From Tachypleus tridentatus (taxonomy: Eukaryota > Arthropoda > Merostomata > Xiphosura > Limulidae): DNA of 64,000 nt. This document shows, piece after piece, positions 35,135 to 48,266 of this stretch. The stretch lies in the NCBI RefSeq assembly GCF_004210375.1, contig NC_134830.1, positions 48,737,094-48,801,093 of the forward strand. The letters run 5' to 3'. The notes beneath the pieces are model-generated. The model had not been told where the DNA came from, made no database searches, and saw nothing but the letters and a program-made list of their open reading frames with translations. Made by a program: the position numbers and the translations under genes. Each line of letters starts with the position of its first letter. The stretch's first letter is position 1.

Positions 35135-36170
35135 ATAGTATTGCAGTTCCATATTTACTGTAACCATGAAGTATTGTAGTACCATATTTACTGTAACCAT
35201 GAAGTATTGTAGTACCATATTTACTGTAATCATGAAGTATTGTAGTACCATATTTACTGTAACCATGAAGTATTGTAGTTCCATATTTACTGTAACCATG
35301 AAGTATTGTAGTACCATATTTGCTTTTACCTTGTGGTATTGCGGCACCATGTTTACTGTTACCATGTAGCATTGTAATACCATGTTTACTCTTACCATGT
35401 AATATTGTAATGCCAAATTTACTGTAGCCACATATTATTGTAGTACTATATTTATTATTACCATATATAGCCTCCGCTAGTACAGCGGTAAGTTCATGAA
35501 CTTACAACGCTAAAATCAGGGGTTCGATTCCCCTTGGTGGGCTCAGCAGATAGCCCGATGTGACTTTGTTATAAAAAAACACTCAATACACACATTATCA
35601 TATCGTTTTGTAGTACTATATTTGCTGTTACCATGTAGTATTGTAGTATTATATTTATTGTTGCCATATAGTATTGTAGTACCATATTAACAGTTACCAT
35701 AGTATTGTAGCATCATGTTTACTGTTGTCATGTAGTATTGTAGTACCATGATTGCTGTTACCACATAGTAGTATAGCATTGTATTTACTATTACTATATA
35801 GTTTTGCAGTACCATATTTACTTTTGCTATGTAGTATTGTAGTGCCGTATTTACTATTACCATGTAGTATTGTAGCACCATGTCTACCGTTGCTATGTAG
35901 TATTGTAGTGTCGTATTTACTATTACCATGTAGTATTGTAGCACCATGTCTACCATTGCTATGTAGTATTGTAGTGTCGTATTTACTATTACCATGTAGT
36001 ATTATAGTGTCATATTGTTACCATGTAGTATTGTAGTACCATATTTACTGTTACTACGTAGCACTGTAATATAGTATTTACTGTTATCATATAGTATTGT
36101 AGTAACGTATTTACCATTACCATTTAGCATTGTAGTACCATATTTACTATTACCATGTTTTCTGTTACCA
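35135..36170. repeat. Minisatellite, 33-bp unit, split by SINE-B
   Basis: Unit GTAGTACCATATTTACTGTA plus ACCATGAAGTATT. The units left of the SINE are more uniform than those on the right. Confidence 0.9.
35466..35600 (+). mobile_element. SINE-B inside the 33-bp minisatellite
   Basis: Well-preserved head (CTAGTACAGCGGTAAG), box B GGTTCGATTCC, body GATAGCCCGATGTGAC, and a short A/CA tail. It splits the array. Confidence 0.85.
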
Positions 36171-37064
36171 CATAGTATTATTAATTTATGAGCTAAGCTC
36201 AGTATGATAAAATAATCGACTTTAAGATGTATATTTAAAAAAAAATTAAAACTTGGGATTGTCTTTTTTTATATTTATTACTTAAACTTCATCGTAAATG
36301 CGAAACCACATATTTTCTGTTTATCTTACAAATAAAGGGTTTATATATTGACTTCTGAGTATCTTGTCAATAAAGGGTTTGTTTACTGAAGTTATCCAAA
36401 CGATTCTAAGTGACTCTTCAGGAAGTAACGATTTTATTAATTAGAATGTTTTACAACCTGTGTTTATTTTGTCAGTTTTGAACTTCTGGTACTTCTGTAA
36501 ACATCGTTCCCAAACTTATGGCAGAGAGGGAACTGTAAGAGTTAGTGACGGCCAAATCCCAATATTCCATCAGATAAGAGAAAACAAGTTACAAGCATCA
36601 TTCAACACATAGCCTCTTTGTTTAAATTTGCGCAAATGATATAAACCAATAAACTGTTTTCGTAAGAATAACGTTTGTAGCCCTAAATGTCTAGTGGCAC
36701 ACTTGAAAACTTAAGATATTATGTTTGTTTTGTTGTCCGCTGGATTCCGAAGAAAACTAATGAGGTTCCAAAAATATTACACCCAATAAATTAAATCAGA
36801 CGAGTGATATCGTATGACTGAACAATGTCTTATTTTTTTCTTTCTTTTTCGATGGTACCTACGAAAAAGCACTTGACTGCACCTTCACTGACAATATCGA
36901 ACTATACTATGTATCCTCAAACTGCTTCACTAGTAAAAGTGATGCACATGACGTACGCTTTCTAGTAATGCTCACATGTCAAGTGCGCGTATTAGCACAA
37001 TGTAAATGCTATGTAAGAGACCAAAAATTATACATTTCAATATATAAGTAATAGTGATGCGATA
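36171..37064. other. Unannotated AT-rich sequence
   Basis: Spacer between two minisatellites; nothing recognised. 38481-38734 and 39651-40097 are similar. Confidence 0.55.
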
Positions 37065-37235
37065 CACGTGATGATCTAGTGTCACGAATATGTTGAAACA
37101 CACTATGGTTAAGTGTCATGAATATGGTGAAACACGTGATAGTCAAGTGTCATGAATATGAAACACGTGATAGTCAAGTGTTATGTATATGAAACACGTG
37201 ATAGTTAAGTGTCATGTATATGAAACACGTAAGAT
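37065..37235. repeat. Short ~30-bp repeat with CACGTG in most units
   Basis: GAAACACGTGATAGTCAAGTGTCATGAATAT-type units, about five, each around an ACACGTGA core. Confidence 0.75.
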
Positions 37236-37299
37236 CACACTAATGGTGTTATATTTTAGTTGATAATGGCAATAAGTAAAGTATATAATAAAAACTATT

Positions 37300-38235
37300 C
37301 CAAATACGTCACTTTGAGACCAGGTTGTAAATACGTCAAACTGAAACTAAGTTTCATATACAATAAGCTGAGACAAAGTTTTAAATACATTAATTTGAGA
37401 CCAAGTTTTAAATACATCAAAGTAACACCAATTCTTAAATACATTAAACTAAGACCAAGTTTTAAATACATCAAACTAAAACCAATTCTTAAATACATCA
37501 AACTAAGAACAACTTTTAAATAATCAAACTAAGACCAAATTTAAAATACATTAAACTAAGACCAAGTTTTAAATACATCAAACTAAGACCAATTCTTAAA
37601 TACAAAAAAGTAAGACAAAGATTTAAATACATCATACTAATAATTAGTTTTAAATGTATTAAACTAAGACAAAGTTTTGAATACATCAAACTAAGACAGA
37701 ATTTTAAATACATCAAACTAAGACCAATTCTTAAATACATTAAACTAAGATAAAGTTTTAAATACATAAAATTAATATCAATTCTTAAATACATTAAACT
37801 AAAACAAAGTTTTAAATACATCAAACTAAGACAAATATTTAAATACATCAAACTAATACAAAGTTTTAAATACATAAACTAAGGCAGAGTTTTAAATACA
37901 TTAAACTAAGACCAAGTTTTAAATACATCAAACTAAGACTAGTTCTTAAATACATTAAAGTAAAATCAAGTTTTAAGTACATGAAACTAAGATCAAGTTT
38001 TAAATACATCAAACTAAGGCAAAGTTTTAAATACATCAAACTAAGGCAGAGTTTTAAATACATCAAACTAAGACCAATTCTTAAACACAATAAACTTAGA
38101 CTAAGTTTTAAATACATCAAATTAAGACCAACTTTTAAACACATCAAACTAATACAAAGATTTAAACACATCAAACTTATACAAATTTCAAGTACATTAA
38201 ACTAAGACCAAGTTTTTAAACACATCAAACAAAAA
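37300..38235. repeat. Minisatellite, 27-bp unit, ~34 copies
   Basis: Unit AAACTAAGACCAAGTTTTAA plus ATACATC. Both strands stay open for long runs (KLRPSFKYI-type and MYLKLGLSL-type 9-residue repeats) because 27 is a multiple of 3. Confidence 0.92.
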
Positions 38236-38354
38236 AACAAGTTTTAAAGAAGCTCTAAGAGAATTATTATGTTTCTTTTTATCGTTTGATAGTTTGTATT
38301 ACATCCTGCTAATTGATAGGTCCAAAGCTCGAACCGTAATATATTGCAAAACAG

Positions 38355-38480
38355 GTTGTAGGCTTTCAGCTATGGGATGTTATAAGTGTGACTGTCAGTC
38401 TCTCTATTTGGTTAATAGTATACCATACGTATACCACCAGGGCGGTAATTTTCTTCTAGTCAGCAGCAGAGATTGTTATA
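38355..38480 (+). mobile_element. Very diverged SINE-A body or related SINE
   Basis: GCTTTCAGCTATGGGATGTT, GTGTGACTGTCAGTCTC and TTCTTCTAGTC align in order with the SINE-A body, but the head differs. It may be a separate SINE sharing a central domain. Confidence 0.35.
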
Positions 38481-38734
38481 TCACGTCATAAGGTTCGCTG
38501 GTGCGGTCTCTTACTTCATGCGTAAGAAATAGCATATGGTTATTAACCAATATACTGTATTCTCTTTTGTGGGAACTAATTGTTATCTATCTTTTAGTGT
38601 GGGCGTGTGTCACTTCTAGTGGCGACTTTAATATAGTTTGTTTGTTTGAATAATGATTTCAATTACTTGAATCAGAAAATACACCATACACAAAATACAT
38701 ACGATAAAACCTAGGGGATCGACGCCCACAGGAG

Positions 38735-39650
38735 TTGCCAACAAGGAATAATACACTCAGAGGTGTAACCAACAAGGAATGATACACACAGAGGTGTAAC
38801 CAACAAGGAATGATACACATACAGATGTAACCAACAAGGAATGATTCATATACAGGTGTAACCAATAAGGAATGATACACTTACAGGTGTAACTAATAAA
38901 TAATGATACGCATACAGGTGTGACAAACAAAGAATGATTCATATGGAGGTGTAACCAACATGGAATGATATATATATATAGGTGTAACCAACAAGGAATG
39001 AGACACAATCAGGTGTAACCAATAAATAATGATACACATACATGTGTGATAAATAAGGAATGATTCATATACAGGTGTAACCAACAGGGAATGATATATA
39101 TACAGATATAACCAGCAAAGAATGATTCATATACAGGTGTAACCAACAAGGAATGATACACTTACAAGTGTAACTAATAAATAATGATACGCATACAGGT
39201 GTGACAAACAAGGAATGATTCATATGGAGGTGTAACCAACAGGGAATGATATTTATACAGGTGTAACCAAAAAGGAATGACACACATACAGGTGTAACCA
39301 ATAAATAATGATACACATACATGTGTGACAAATAAAGAATGATTCATATACAGGTGTAGCCAACAGGGAATGATATATATACAAATGTAACCAGCAAGGA
39401 ATGATACACATAGAGGTGTAGCCAACAAGGAATGATACACATACAGATGTAACCAACAAGGAATGATTCATATACAGGTGTAACTAACAAAGAATGACAC
39501 ACATACAGGTGTAACCAACAAGGAATGACACACATACAGGTGTAACCAATAAATAATGATACACATACATGTGTGACAAATAAAGAATGATTCATATACA
39601 GGTGTAACCAACAAGGAATCACACACATAAAGGTGTAACCAACAAAGAAT
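38735..39650. repeat. Minisatellite, 31-bp unit, ~29 copies, with higher-order order
   Basis: Unit AGGTGTAACCAACAAGGAAT plus GATACACATAC (starts 38761 and 38792). A variant series (AATAAATAATG, then TGTGACAAACAAAG, then TTCATATGGAGG) recurs in the same order several times, a higher-order repeat. Confidence 0.9.
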
Positions 39651-40097
39651 AATGGTAACTTTATGTTAAGTTATGTTTTCACGATATTGTTGAATGTTTA
39701 AGATTATTGTTTAACTGAATTCACACTCTATTCACTCTCCAAGTATAATTTCACTATATTTATGTATTTCTAGGATCATTGGCTCGCTGAATCTACATCC
39801 TTACCAGTCGTATTCCACAAAGAATGGGATGATGGATTAGAATTTGCCTGTACATGTCATCGGTCGGGTGCCATCTGTTTTGTTTACATCACTAACACTG
39901 TTCCTTCATCCTTAGTTCACTGTATATCCACAATGAAACGATTCTCCTCTACTGTTGAAAAAAAAAACTGATGTTTTTGGTTTCCAAACATTTCAAACTT
40001 TGACTCTAATGTAAACAGCAGACTTATTACACTGTTTCTGGTGCTATGCACATTTCAAAATTTTCATTTGATTCTTAGCTGCCGTATCTACTGTGTG

Positions 40098-40355
40098 GGC
40101 CTAGCATGGCCAGACGGTCAGAGCATTTCACTTACAATCTGAGGATCGTGAGTTCAAAACTCCGTCCCAGCAAACATACTGACCCTTTAAGCTGTAGAAG
40201 CGTTATAAAGTAATAGTCAATCTCACTATTCTTTGGTAAAAGAGTAGCCCTAGAGTCGGTAGAGGGTGGTGACCTTCCCTCTAGTCTTATACTGTTTAAT
40301 TAGGGAAGGTTAGAGCAGATAGCCCTCGTGTAATATTGCGCGAAATTTAAAATAT
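40098..40355 (+). mobile_element. SINE-A, full length
   Basis: Head GGGCCTAGCATGGCCAGACG, altered box B (GAGTTCAAAACTCC), full body and tail GCGCGAAATTTAAAA. TSD unclear. Confidence 0.88.
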
Positions 40356-40429
40356 AACACATTAAATCCATTGTGTGCTATTGTTACCTGTATTCACAGA
40401 AATGTTTTTCTCAACCATGGTATGTCTTG

Positions 40430-43400
40430 AAAAGGTGTTGTCTAACTTAAAATATTAATAGCAGGAAGTGTTGTCTAATGTAAAACATTAATAACAGAAG
40501 TGTTGTATAACTAAAAACATGAATAAAAAGAAGTGACGCATAACTAAAAACATGAATAACAGTAGGTGTTGTCTAACGTAAAATCTTAAAAATAGGAAGT
40601 GCCGAATAACTTACAATATTAATAAGAGGACGTGTCATCTAATGCAAAACATTAATAAAAAGAAGTGCCATATAACTTAACCCATGAATAACAGGAAGTA
40701 CTGTCTAACTTAAAATCTTAATAATAGGAAGTGTCGTATAACTTGAAACATTAATCATAGGACGTGTTGTCTAATGTAAAACATTAATAACAAGAAGTGC
40801 TGTCTAACTTAAAAGCTTAATAACAGGAACTCTTGTCTAACTTAAAATCTTAATAAGAGGAAGTGTTGTCTAACTTAAAACATTAATAACAGGAAGTGTT
40901 TAAATTAAAGCATTAATAACAGGAAGTGTTGTTTAATGTAAAACATTAATACCAGGAAGTGTCGTACAACTTAAAATATTAGTAATAGGACGTGTTGTCT
41001 AACTTAAAACATCAATAAAAAGAAGTGACGCATAACTAAAAACATGAATAACAGTAAATGTTGTCTAACGTAAAATCTTAAAAATAGGAAGTGCCGAATA
41101 ACTTACAATATTAATAAGAGGACGTGTCATCTAATGCAAAACATTAATAAAAAGAAGTGCCATATAACTTAACCCAGGAATAACAGGAAGTGCTGTCTAA
41201 CTTAAAATCTTAATAATAGGAAGTGTCGTATAACTTGAAACATTAATCATAGGACGTGTTGTCTAATGTAAAACATTAATATCAAGAAGTGTTGTCAAAT
41301 TTAAAACATTATTAACAAGAAGTGTGGTATAACTTAAAACATTAATAACAGGAACTGTCGTATAATTTAAAACATTAACAAAAGGAAGTGTTGTCTAACT
41401 TAAAATCTTAATAATAGGAAGTGTTGCCTAATGTAAAACATTAACAACAGGAAGTGTCGTATAACTTAAAATCTTAATAACAGGAAGTGTTGTCCCACTT
41501 AAGACATTAATAACAGGAAGTGTCGTATAACTTAAAATCTTAATAACAGAAAGTGTTGTCTAACTTAAAACATTAATAACAGGAAGTGTTGCTTAAATTA
41601 AAGCATTAATAACAGGAAGTGTTGTTTAAATTAAAGCATTAATAACAGGAAGTGTTGTTTAATGTAAAACATCAATAACAGGAAGTGTCGTACAACTTAA
41701 AATATTAGTAATAGGACGTGTTGTTTAACTTAAAACATCAATAACAGGAAATGTTGTATAACTTAAAACGTTAATAACAAGAAGTGTTGTCTAACTTAAA
41801 ACATTAATAACAGGAAATGTTGTCTAACTTAAAATCTTAAAAATAAGAAGTGTCGTATAATTTAAAACATTAATAACAAGAAGTGGTGTCTAATGCAAAA
41901 CATTAATAAAAAGGAGTGTCATATAACATAAAAGATTGAAAACAAGAAGTGTTGTTTAACTTAAAACATTAATAACAGGAAGTATCATATGACTTAAGAT
42001 CTTAATAACAAGAAGTGTTGTCTGTCTTGAAACATTAATAAGAGGAAGTGTCATATAACTTAAAACGTTAATTACAGGAAGTGGTGTCTAATGTAAAACA
42101 TTAATAAGAGAAAGTGTTATCTAACGTAAAACAATAATAACAGAAAATGTTGTCTAACCTAAATTCTTAATGATAGGAAGTGTCGTATAACTTAAAACAT
42201 TAATAATAAGAAAGATGTCTAACATAAAACATTAATAACAAGAAGTATTGTCAAATTTAAAACATTAATAACAAGAAGTATTGTCAAATTTAAAACATTA
42301 ATAACAAGAAGTGTCATATAACTTAAAACATTAATAGCAGGAACTGTCGTATAATTTAAAACATCAACAAAAGAAAGTATTGCCTTACTTAAAATCCTAA
42401 TAACAGGAAGTGTTGCGTAATGTAAAATATTAACAACAGGAAATGTCGTATAATTTAAAACATTAATTGCAAGAAGTGTTTTCATAATGTTTTAAGCTAG
42501 ACAACACTTCCTCTACTAATATTTTGAAAGAAAGTGTCTTATAACTCAAAACATTAATAACAGGAAGTGCTGACTAGCTTAAAAATTAATATTAGGAAGA
42601 ATTGTCTAATGTAAAACATTAATAACATTAAAAACAGGAAGTGTTGTCTAGTGTTAAACATGAATAACAGGAAGTGTCGTATAAGTTAGAACATTAATAA
42701 CAGGAAGTGTTGTTCAACTTAAATCATTAAAAAGAAGAAAAGTTCTCTAACTTAAAACATGAATAACAGGAAGTGTTGTCTAATGTTAAACATTAATAAG
42801 AAAAAATGATATCTGATGTAGAACAATAATAACAAGAAATGTCGTCTAACCTAAAACATTAATAACAGGATGTGTTGTCTAATTTAAAACATTAATAACA
42901 GGTAGTGATATCAATCTTAAAACATTTGTAATAGGAAGTGTTGTTTAACTTAAAACATTAATAATAAAAAGAGTTCTCTAACTTAAAACATAAATAATAA
43001 TTAATGTTGTCTAACTTAAAATCTTAAAAATAGGAAGTGTGGAATAAATTAAAAAATTAGTAACAGGAATTGTTGTTTAATTTAAAGCATTAATAACATT
43101 AATATTTATGTAAAACATAAATAACAAGAAATGCTGTCTAACTTAAAACAAGAATAACAGGAAGTATTGTATGACTAAAAAATTAATAACAGAAAGTGTC
43201 GTTTAATTTGAAACATTAATAACAAGATGTGTTGTCTGACTTAAAACTTTAATAACAAAAAGTGTCGTATAACTTAAAACATTAATAACAGGAAGTGTTG
43301 TATCAAGTAAAATATCAATAATAAGAAGTGTTGTCTAACTTAAAATCTAAATAATAGTAACTGTTGTCTAACTTAAAATATCAATAACAGGAAGTATTGT

Positions 43401-43562
43401 ATAATGTAAAATATGAATGACAAGAATTGTTGTGTAACTTAAAACATGAATGATATGAAGTGTCGTATAACTTAAAATATTAATAACAGGCAGTGTTGTG
43501 TAACAGAAAACATTAATAACAGAAAGTGTCGTATAACTTAAAACATTAATAACAAGAAGTGT
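40430..43562. repeat. Minisatellite, 34-bp unit, 3.1 kb, ~90 copies
   Basis: Unit AACATTAATAACAGGAAGTG plus TTGTCTAACTTAAA. Contains a segmental duplication and one inverted unit; see findings. Confidence 0.93.
42487..42528. repeat. Single inverted unit within the 34-bp array
   Basis: ATGTTTTAAGCTAGACAACA followed by CTTCCTCTACTAATATTTT is the reverse complement of a unit; the units on both sides are in the normal direction. Confidence 0.9.
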
Positions 43563-43565
43563 TGT

Positions 43566-44555
43566 CATATAACAATCGAACAAACAAACAGACTATTTTA
43601 AGGAAGAAGGAACACACTGACAGTCGAACAAACAAATAGACTGTTGTAAGGAAAAATTATCATACGGATAGTCGAAAAACAGACAGATTGTTGTAAGGAA
43701 CAATGAACACATGAACAGTCGAACAATGAAAAAACTGTTTTAAGAAAGAATGAACACATGGACAGTCGAACAATGAAACAAACTTTTGTAAGGAAGAAAG
43801 AACACACTGACAGCCGAACAAACAAACAGACTGTTGTGAGGAAAAATTAACACACTGGCAGTCGAACAAAGACACAATGTTGTAAGGAAGAATGAACACA
43901 TGGACTGTCAAAAAACAAAGAAATTGTTCAAAGGAAGAATGGACATACGGGCAACGTAGCTAACAGACTGTTGTAAAGAAGAATGAACACATGGAAAGTC
44001 GAACAAACATACAAACTGTGGTAAGAAAGAATAAAAACACTGACAGTCGATAAAATCACAGAGTGTTGTAAGGAAGAATGAACACATGGACGGTTGGATA
44101 AACAAACAAACTGTTATAAGGAGGAATGAACACATTGACAGTCGAAGAATGAAACAAACTGTTGTAAGGAAGAATGAACACATGGATAGTCGGATAAACA
44201 AACAGACTTTTATAAGGAGAAATGAACACACTGACACTGTCGAAGAATGAAACAAACTGTTTTAAGGAAGAATGAACACATGGACAGTCGGATAAACAAA
44301 CAGAGTGTTATAAGGAGGAATGAACACACTGGCAGTCGAAGAATGAAACAAACTGTTTTAAGGAAGAATGAACACATGGACAGTCGAAAAACAGTCTGTT
44401 GTAAGTAAGAATGCACACGTTGACTATCGAAGACTGTTGTAAGGAAAAACGAACACACTATCAGTCGAAAGAACAAACAGACTGTTGAAAGGAAGAATGG
44501 ATATACGGACAGTCGAACAAACAAATAGACTATTATAAGGAAGAATGATCATATG
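43566..44555. repeat. Minisatellite, 48-bp unit, ~20 copies
   Basis: Unit GAACAAACAAACAGACTGTT plus GTAAGGAAGAATGAACACATGGACAGTC. It abuts the 34-bp array with no spacer. Confidence 0.92.
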
Positions 44556-45794
44556 GATAGAGGAATGGAAGGAAGATAGCGAAATAAACAGAGATAAATG
44601 GACCAAATTAAAGACAAACAACAAGCAGATGGAAGGACAGTTAGATAGATGGATGAAAATAAAAAACAGGCAATAACCAGATAAATATAATGAAAGACAA
44701 GAAGAATGATGCATTTATGGATAACTTATAGTACAATAGGGACTTTATTTTTTTGATGGTACATGAAATGCCATTTAATATTTTCCCTTACTCATTATTA
44801 AATGATTTGTTGTTCATTATTAAATAATGTTGTTCTAAAGTATTCTTTTAGTTAAACTGTATTCATTAGACCGTATTGTAATATACAGTAAGTTTAGTAA
44901 ATGTTTAATTTTGTGGAACAACTTGTTTGTTTTATGGATAAAATTATTCTAGGATGCAAAACACTGAACCACCTTTCCATTTAAAAAATCTATTTTTTAT
45001 TAAACTCTCACTTCAATGGCTACTAATCTGATGGAGATATCGTTGAACCAGAAGTGAAGGGAACGTGTTTGTAATAATTGTCGATTGACAAAACCTCTTT
45101 GGTAAAATTATTCCAATCCTAGGATGAATAAGGCTTAATCTACCTGAACGTCTGGTTGGAGGTAAACACAAGCTATATAACTAAATGGTGGCGTTAAATG
45201 TACCCTATTTATTTCAGGAATTGTATGTAAAGTAAGACATTAATAAATGTTAATGGAAGAGAATATTGTGGAAGGTAAAATGTTTTTAAAACGAAAAAGT
45301 TTTTAACGAAGATTGCGGAACTGACACTAGCTTCTGCTTAGTATAGTGAAGACTATTTGAACTAATAGGTTGAGGCAAAGCAGTTAGTTAACCTATCTCA
45401 ACAAGGAACCCTAAGACTTATATTCGGGGTATGTTAACCACTTGGTAACACAGAACAACTTAATATTCCTTAGAAACACAATAGACAGAACTGATAAGTA
45501 TCTCCACCCTCCGTGTTTAGAAGAACTAAATATTTTTTATTGTATATGTGGTAGGAAACAATTAGATAACACGAAAATCTACCCTATGTTTAGAATAACA
45601 AATAAGATAGGGTATACGTGTTTTTTTTTTAAATATAGATCCATATTTTTGATTTATTGCAGGAATTTAAAAGTCAAGAGAACGTAACACATTTCTGTTG
45701 TATATGTATTTTAGTGTTTCTTACTTGAAAGTAAAGAAAGCCACGAATAAAACAGAGGCAGAAAAACATTATATATGTTTCATTCATTATGATC
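44556..45794. other. Unannotated spacer
   Basis: Purine-rich simple sequence at 44560-44710, then AT-rich sequence without genes. Confidence 0.55.
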
Positions 45795-45990
45795 ATACAA
45801 TACATTACCATACAGTATAGAAGTAAGCAATACATTACCGTACAATGTAGAAGTAAACAATATATTACGGTAGGGGATAGAAGTAAACGATACATTACGG
45901 TACAGTATAGAAGTAAACAACACATAACCGTACAGTATAGAAGTAAACAACACATAACCGTACAGTATAGAAGTAAACAATACATAATAA
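45795..45990. repeat. Minisatellite, 30-bp unit, ~6 copies
   Basis: Unit CCGTACAGTATAGAAGTAAA plus CAATACATTA; the two copies at 45928-45987 are almost identical. Confidence 0.88.
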
Positions 45991-46639
45991 ATAATTAATT
46001 ATATAGTTTTCCATAAGATATCAAAATAACAAACAATTTTATGTTTGAACGACTTTGTTTTAGTTTACGTTACTATAGAAATAAGGAAGTAACATAAAAA
46101 TAACAACAGAACATTAAATGAACTACACCATATCTTTGCATTCAAAGAACAGCACTTTGTTTCGTGAAAGCACACAGGTCTTATATTTATATATTTATTT
46201 GGATAAATGCATCCAAGAAAACGGCGTTATACTCCTCCGGAGATTTGTTGCTAGGCGACTGTATGCGAAACTTTGGAACTGAGACTCGTGAGATCAAGCA
46301 GTCGTGGCCAATTAGCAACAAGAAAAACATAAAAGCCAAAACTCGTAAATCAGAGGAGATTAGACGTAGAATGAAATTATCAACAGGCTGTACTACATTT
46401 CTAAACTAACATTCTGGAAAACCAAGACCTCAGAACCTAATCACGACAACCACTTTTATACATAATGTATTTGTTAAGCACCAGTTAACGTAGCCCAATT
46501 TAAAACATAAGTATGAGAAACTGTTGAAAACCTACCTAAGAGTCCATTGTTTAAACAATGTGAACCAACAACAGTGCGCGTTCTAGAAAGCAACAGTTAT
46601 CTCATTTAGAACAGAAATAACAGCTAGTAGTAAGTAAAC
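45991..46639. other. Spacer with a short higher-GC patch
   Basis: 46200-46420 has mixed composition and a 81-codon frame without recognised domain; it includes GTTGCTAGGCGAC, close to an RFX X-box. Confidence 0.35.
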
Positions 46640-46935
46640 TAATTTAAAATCTATATAACAGAAAGTGTTTTCAACTTAAAACCTATATAACAGAAAGTGT
46701 TTTCTAATTTAAAGCCTATTTAATAAGAAGTGTTGTCTAATTTAAAACCTATATAGCAATAAATTTTATCTAACTTAAAACCTATACAACAAAAAGTGTT
46801 ATATAAGTTAAAACCTGTATAACAGGAAGTGTTGTTTAATTTAAAATCTATATAACAAGAAGTGTTGTCTAGCTTAAAACCTACACAACAAGAAGTGTTG
46901 TCTAACATAAAACCTCTATAACAAGAAGTGTTATA
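46640..46935. repeat. Outlying short array related to the 34-bp family, ~33-bp unit
   Basis: Unit AAAACCTATATAACAAGAAG plus TGTTGTCTAACTT, clearly related to the unit at 40.4-43.6 kb although about 3 kb away. Confidence 0.85.
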
Positions 46936-47176
46936 TTTAATTTTTATCTATCTTAAAATATTTTTATTTGCGATGAGAAAAGAGAAATTAAATTATGTGA
47001 AACGCTATTTACATATGCAGTAGAACATATCTGAAATTATAGTTTGAACGCTGATAGCTGGTAATGCATTAGAAAGTAAAATGCACAGTTTTTTGCTGTA
47101 AAAAATTACGTGAACTGTAATTAAAGTTTTCACAATCAGAGGTCCTGCTATCTTTCGATATTATTCCGTAACTGTT

Positions 47177-47409
47177 TGGTTTTGGAATTTCGCACAAAGC
47201 TACTCGAGGGCTATCTGCGCTAGCCGTCCCTAATTTAGTAGTGTAAGACTAGAGGGAAGGCAACTAGTCATCACCACCCACCGCCAACTCTTGGGATACT
47301 CTTTTATCAACGAATAGTGGAATTGACCGTCACATTATACACCCCCACGGCTGGGAGGGCGAGCATGTTTAGCATGACGCGGGCACGAACCCGCGACCCT
47401 CGGATTACG
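47177..47409 (-). mobile_element. SINE-A truncated within the tRNA-like head, perfect 11-bp TSD
   Basis: CCGTAACTGTT flanks it at 47166-47176 and 47410-47420. The element lacks everything 5' of the anticodon-arm region, so this was a genuine truncated insertion and not later loss. Confidence 0.92.
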
Positions 47410-47550
47410 CCGTAACTGTTAAATAAATATTATTGTTTTATACATTTTACACAGCTGAATAGAAACGGCGTTATTACATCACACGGCTCTTTTTTCAAAC
47501 ACTCTTCTAACTTTAAATATATTTTTAATCAACTAAATCATGAAGCCTTA

Positions 47551-48194
47551 ATGGCCAGTTTTGATGCAATCTCCCTCTTTGCTGAAGTCCTGACAACTGA
47601 AGCCTGCAAGGTAGCTTTAAAACTTTATATCCAAGACCCCAACTCATTGATACACAACCCCAGCAACCAATTAACAATCCTTATAGAATTCACTGCTACC
47701 AAAACTAACTTTATGTTCAATGTCCTACAAATAAATGACCTAAGTATGGGGAATCCCATGTCACCAGTTCTAGCCAACATTTTTATGACACAGATTGAAT
47801 CTCAAGCGATCAATTCAGCCTTACACCGCCCACTATACTGGTACACTATACTGTTGATGATACAATTGGATTCACTTCTTCAGCCAAGTTAACTTTATAC
47901 ACCTCAACGTTAAGTTCACCTGTGAATAGGAAAAAAACTAACCAAACAGCATTTCTTAATCTCAAGATCACTAGAACAGATACAGAAAAATCACCCGTAC
48001 CGGATTATACGTTCCCTGGAACTCGGCACATAAAGAAACAAAAATTCAACATATTAAGAAACCAAATAAACTCAGCCACAAAACTCTGTTCACCTGCTAA
48101 AATTAACGATGAAATCAACAAACTAAAACAACACTTCATCAACATCAACAAATTTCCTTCAAAACCGTTGAAAAAATTATACGCATACACGTAG
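47551..48194 (+). pseudogene. Penelope-like reverse transcriptase, C-terminal half, frameshifted
   Basis: The first frame reads SFDAISLFAEV, matching the RT box that holds the first catalytic Asp (DxxSLFxxV), and then MGNPMSPVLANIFM, the hallmark of Penelope-like RTs. The third box, YTVDDTIGF, is present at 47847-47873 but in a shifted frame, so a small indel just before it breaks the protein. The thumb and linker region continues from 47922 (LNLKITRTDT, then NILRNQINSATKLC) to a stop near 48194. The catalytic residues are still recognisable, and damage is limited to a few indels, so the copy is only moderately old. Confidence 0.85.
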
Positions 48195-48266
48195 ATCAAC
48201 AACAAACAAACGACAATAACTCAAAAGATATAACAAACTACAAAACAGTATACTGCTGCATACCAT

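Noticed and set aside
37260-38205. Long frames on both strands encoding 9-residue repeats (KLRPSFKYI / MYLKLGLSL types)
   Set aside because: They arise because the 27-bp unit is a multiple of 3; open frames on both strands and no start or splice context argue against coding.
38659-39628. Several overlapping minus-strand frames (LLVTPVCVSFLVGYTC-like), membrane-like in composition
   Set aside because: All come from the 31-bp array, shifting frame every unit; hydrophobicity is a by-product of T-rich codons.
43598-44714. Minus-strand frames with Cys/Phe/Leu-rich 16-residue repeats
   Set aside because: Translation of the 48-bp minisatellite; same reasoning.
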